A DNA stretch of 64,000 bases from NCBI RefSeq assembly GCF_004340875.1, contig NZ_SLXQ01000001.1, forward strand, positions 310,001 to 374,000. The letters run 5' to 3'. The position numbers and the translations under genes were made by a program. Positions 62,157-64,000 of this stretch are shown piece after piece. The notes below the pieces were generated by a model. That model saw only the letters and a program-made list of their open reading frames with translations, searched no databases and was not told where the DNA came from. The stretch is from Tamaricihabitans halophyticus. Lineage in GTDB: Bacteria; Actinomycetota; Actinomycetes; Mycobacteriales; Pseudonocardiaceae. Position 1 is the first letter of the stretch; every line of letters begins with the position of its first letter.

Positions 62157-64000
62157 GTACCGAACCACCCGTAGTACTCCCATTCGCTTCGGCTACCGCC
62201 GAACTGGCACTGATTGGCGGCAAGGGCGCCGGCCTCGCCGAGCTGGCCGCGGCCGGCCTGCCAGTGCCGGATGGATTCCACGTCACCACGGCCGCCTACC
62301 GCAAGGCGACCAGCCATCCGACATTCCTCGCCGAGGTGGATTCCGCGCTGTGCACAGTAGACTCAAGCCGGCCGGAAACCCTGACGACCGCCGAGTCGCG
62401 AATCGCCGCCGCATTTGCCGAACTGGCCATGCCCGAGGAAGTTCATCGGGATATCACCGCCGCCTACCACGGTCTTGGCGCCGATCCCTCGGTCGCGGTC
62501 CGATCTTCGGCCACTGCCGAGGACCTGCCCGAGCTGTCCTTTGCCGGCCAGCAGGAGACCGTGCTCAACGTGCGGGGCGCCGATGCCGTTATCGCGGCGG
62601 TACGGGACTGCTGGGCATCGTTGTGGACCGCGCGGGCGATCGGCTACCGCGCACGCAACGGGATCAGCACCGACCAGCTCGCCATGGCGGTCGTCATCCA
62701 GCTGTTCGTGCCCGCCGACGCCGCGGGCGTGCTGTTCACCGCCGACCCGGTAACCGGAGACGCGGAACGCCTGATAGTGAACGCCGGTTGGGGCATCGGC
62801 GACTCCGTCGTGGATGGCTCGGTAACCCCGCATTCGGCCGTGCTCGACCGGACCAGCGGTCGGATCGTCGAGGAGAACATCGGCGCACAGCAAGTCAGGA
62901 CGGTACCGGCCGCGCAGGGCACCCGCATTGAGGAACTACCCCCTCGGCTGCGGGGTGCCGCGGTGCTCGATCAGTCCACCGCGAACGAGCTTGCCGAGCT
63001 GGGTGCCAAGATCGAGGCGCACTACGGCACACCGATGGATATCGAGTGGACCCTGTCCGATGGCCGACTGTCCATCGTGCAGGCGCGACCGATCACGAAC
63101 CTGCCGGAACAGCGCGAGACCTGGAACGACAGCCTTGCTGGGGACTACCTGTGGACCAGTGGCAACGTGGGCGAAGCGATTCCGGATGTGATGACGCCAT
63201 GCACCTGGTCGCTTGCCAAGATGCTGCTCGCCGACACCATGGCGGCCACCCAACTGCCTGGTTACAACGGCTTCGGCAATATCGGTGGTCGGCTCTACCT
63301 CAATGTCAGCACAACCGCGGCGATCGCCGGCGTTATGGGGATGTCGCAGGCGAAGTTTCGCTCCCTGACCGAGGATGTCTTCGGCAAGCTTCCCGAAGAG
63401 ACGGACATTCCGCGAATACCGGTTTCCCGGCTTGACATCGCCAAGGCGCTGATCCCGGTGCTGTGGCGGGTATCGCGCCGGATTCGTCAGAACGCGCGAC
63501 GGATGCCTCGGTTTCTCGAGAACGCGGTTGCCGAATCCGCCCGGCTGCGCAAGCGGATCGGCGAGGTGAACGATCCGAAACGGCTAGCGGAGTTCTGGCG
63601 GCGGGAACTGCTCCCGTACTTCCGCACCTGTTGCCAGATGATGGAAGCCGCGACCAGGCAGGGCGGTAATTCTCCCGTGCACACGCGGAACCAGCTGCGC
63701 GCGATGGTCGACGAGGCCGACGCGGCCGCCCTGTTCGGTGGGTTGGCCAGCGGGGGCGAGCTGGCCAGTCTCGGACCGGTGATCGGGCTGAGCAAGCTGG
63801 CAAAGGGCGAGTTCGATCGGGAGACCTTCCGCGATGAGTACGGACACCGCGGCCCGCACGAGTACGAAGTGTCCATTCCGTACCCAGCGGAGGACTCCGA
63901 TTGGGTGGATGCACAGCTCGCGGCCTTCCGCGAGTCCTCGATCGACGTTGACGCGCTGCTTGCCCACCAGCGAACGGAACGCGACCAGGCGTGGCAACGG
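62153..64000 (+). CDS. PEP synthase / rifampin phosphotransferase-like enzyme (3' end outside window)
   Basis: First 616 residues visible. N-terminal ATP-grasp (PPDK_N) domain: IGGKGAGLAELAAAGLPVPD, VAVRSSATAEDLPELSFAGQ near residue 115, GVLFTADPVTGD, MDIEWTLSDGRLSIVQARPI near residue 310. The next region (TSGNVGEAIPDVMTPCTWSL, LPGYNGFGNIGGRLYLNVST, DEYGHRGPHEYEVSIP) resembles the middle domain of rifampin phosphotransferases and related orphan PEP-utilising enzymes rather than classical PpsA. The swivelling phospho-His domain that would settle the class lies beyond 64000. Translationally coupled to the TetR gene. Confidence 0.82.
   Translation, partial: MSTEPPVVLPFASATAELALIGGKGAGLAELAAAGLPVPDGFHVTTAAYRKATSHPTFLAEVDSALCTVDSSRPETLTTAESRIAAAFAELAMPEEVHRDITAAYHGLGADPSVAVRSSATAEDLPELSFAGQQETVLNVRGADAVIAAVRDCWASLWTARAIGYRARNGISTDQLAMAVVIQLFVPADAAGVLFTADPVTGDAERLIVNAGWGIGDSVVDGSVTPHSAVLDRTSGRIVEENIGAQQVRTVPAAQGTRIEELPPRLRGAAVLDQSTANELAELGAKIEAHYGTPMDIEWTLSDGRLSIVQARPITNLPEQRETWNDSLAGDYLWTSGNVGEAIPDVMTPCTWSLAKMLLADTMAATQLPGYNGFGNIGGRLYLNVSTTAAIAGVMGMSQAKFRSLTEDVFGKLPEETDIPRIPVSRLDIAKALIPVLWRVSRRIRQNARRMPRFLENAVAESARLRKRIGEVNDPKRLAEFWRRELLPYFRTCCQMMEAATRQGGNSPVHTRNQLRAMVDEADAAALFGGLASGGELASLGPVIGLSKLAKGEFDRETFRDEYGHRGPHEYEVSIPYPAEDSDWVDAQLAAFRESSIDVDALLAHQRTERDQAWQR

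Overview
The window is a high-GC actinobacterial chromosome segment, most like a Pseudonocardiales genome (inference from gene content: RpfB, an O-mannosyltransferase PMT, GTG/TTG starts, actinobacterial regulator families). Its first ~37 kb keeps the backbone that I know from memory of Mycobacterium tuberculosis as Rv1020 to Rv1002c: mfd, tetR, tRNA-Gln, glmU, prs, rplY, pth, an acyl-AMP/CoA ligase like Rv1013, ispE, ksgA, rpfB, tatD, metG, pabB, rsmI, pmt. Accessory genes are inserted between these blocks.

Layout. 1-5137: mfd (start only), a PQQ-type sugar dehydrogenase lipoprotein, a TetR regulator and a fatty-acid desaturase with palindromic operators. 5429-9897: tRNA-Gln(UUG), a diguanylate cyclase, glmU-prs (UDP-GlcNAc and PRPP synthesis) and a bidirectional terminator. 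9974-12831: an atypical NRAMP-fold transporter, rplY and pth. 12875-17883: a complete D-galactonate pathway (dehydratase, kinase, aldolase, MHS transporter, IclR regulator) around a divergent promoter with TTGCAA repeats. 17892-29719: acyl ligase, ABC-F ATPase, ASCH protein, ispE, a MetN-like ATPase behind a SAM riboswitch and a Cys-rich leader peptide, ksgA, rpfB, tatD, metG. 29826-37330: PadR regulator, drug-type ABC pair with two operators, aldo/keto reductase, pabB, rsmI, pmt. 37327-42683: DUF418 membrane protein, a serine/threonine kinase with an N-terminal membrane domain, and a PrpE-type acyl-CoA synthetase.

42801-50270 is a minus-strand catabolic cluster: DASS anion transporter, double carboxymuconolactone-decarboxylase (CMD) protein, GntR regulator, two beta-hydroxyacid dehydrogenases, a lactonase-like metallo-hydrolase, a PcaC-like CMD protein and a second metallo-hydrolase, with paired palindromes at the likely operon promoter. 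50475-54780: two-component system, methyltransferase and an AbiE-type toxin-antitoxin pair. 54951-64000: MetE-like protein, DUF1989 protein, APC permease, two GNATs, a small HTH protein with a probable leaderless autoregulated promoter, a TetR-HxlR fusion regulator with a perfect 15-bp inverted repeat, and a TetR regulator overlapping a truncated PEP-synthase/rifampin-phosphotransferase-like gene.

The two signals I find most interesting are (1) a SAM riboswitch whose P1 helix overlaps the Shine-Dalgarno of a 25-codon leader peptide ending in Cys-Ala-Cys-Cys-Arg, ahead of a degenerate stand-alone MetN/NIL ATPase, and (2) a dispersed ~32-nt palindromic repeat present in about eleven copies between or at the ends of genes, which in three cases (kdgK, ksgA, rsmI) supplies the stop codon of the gene.
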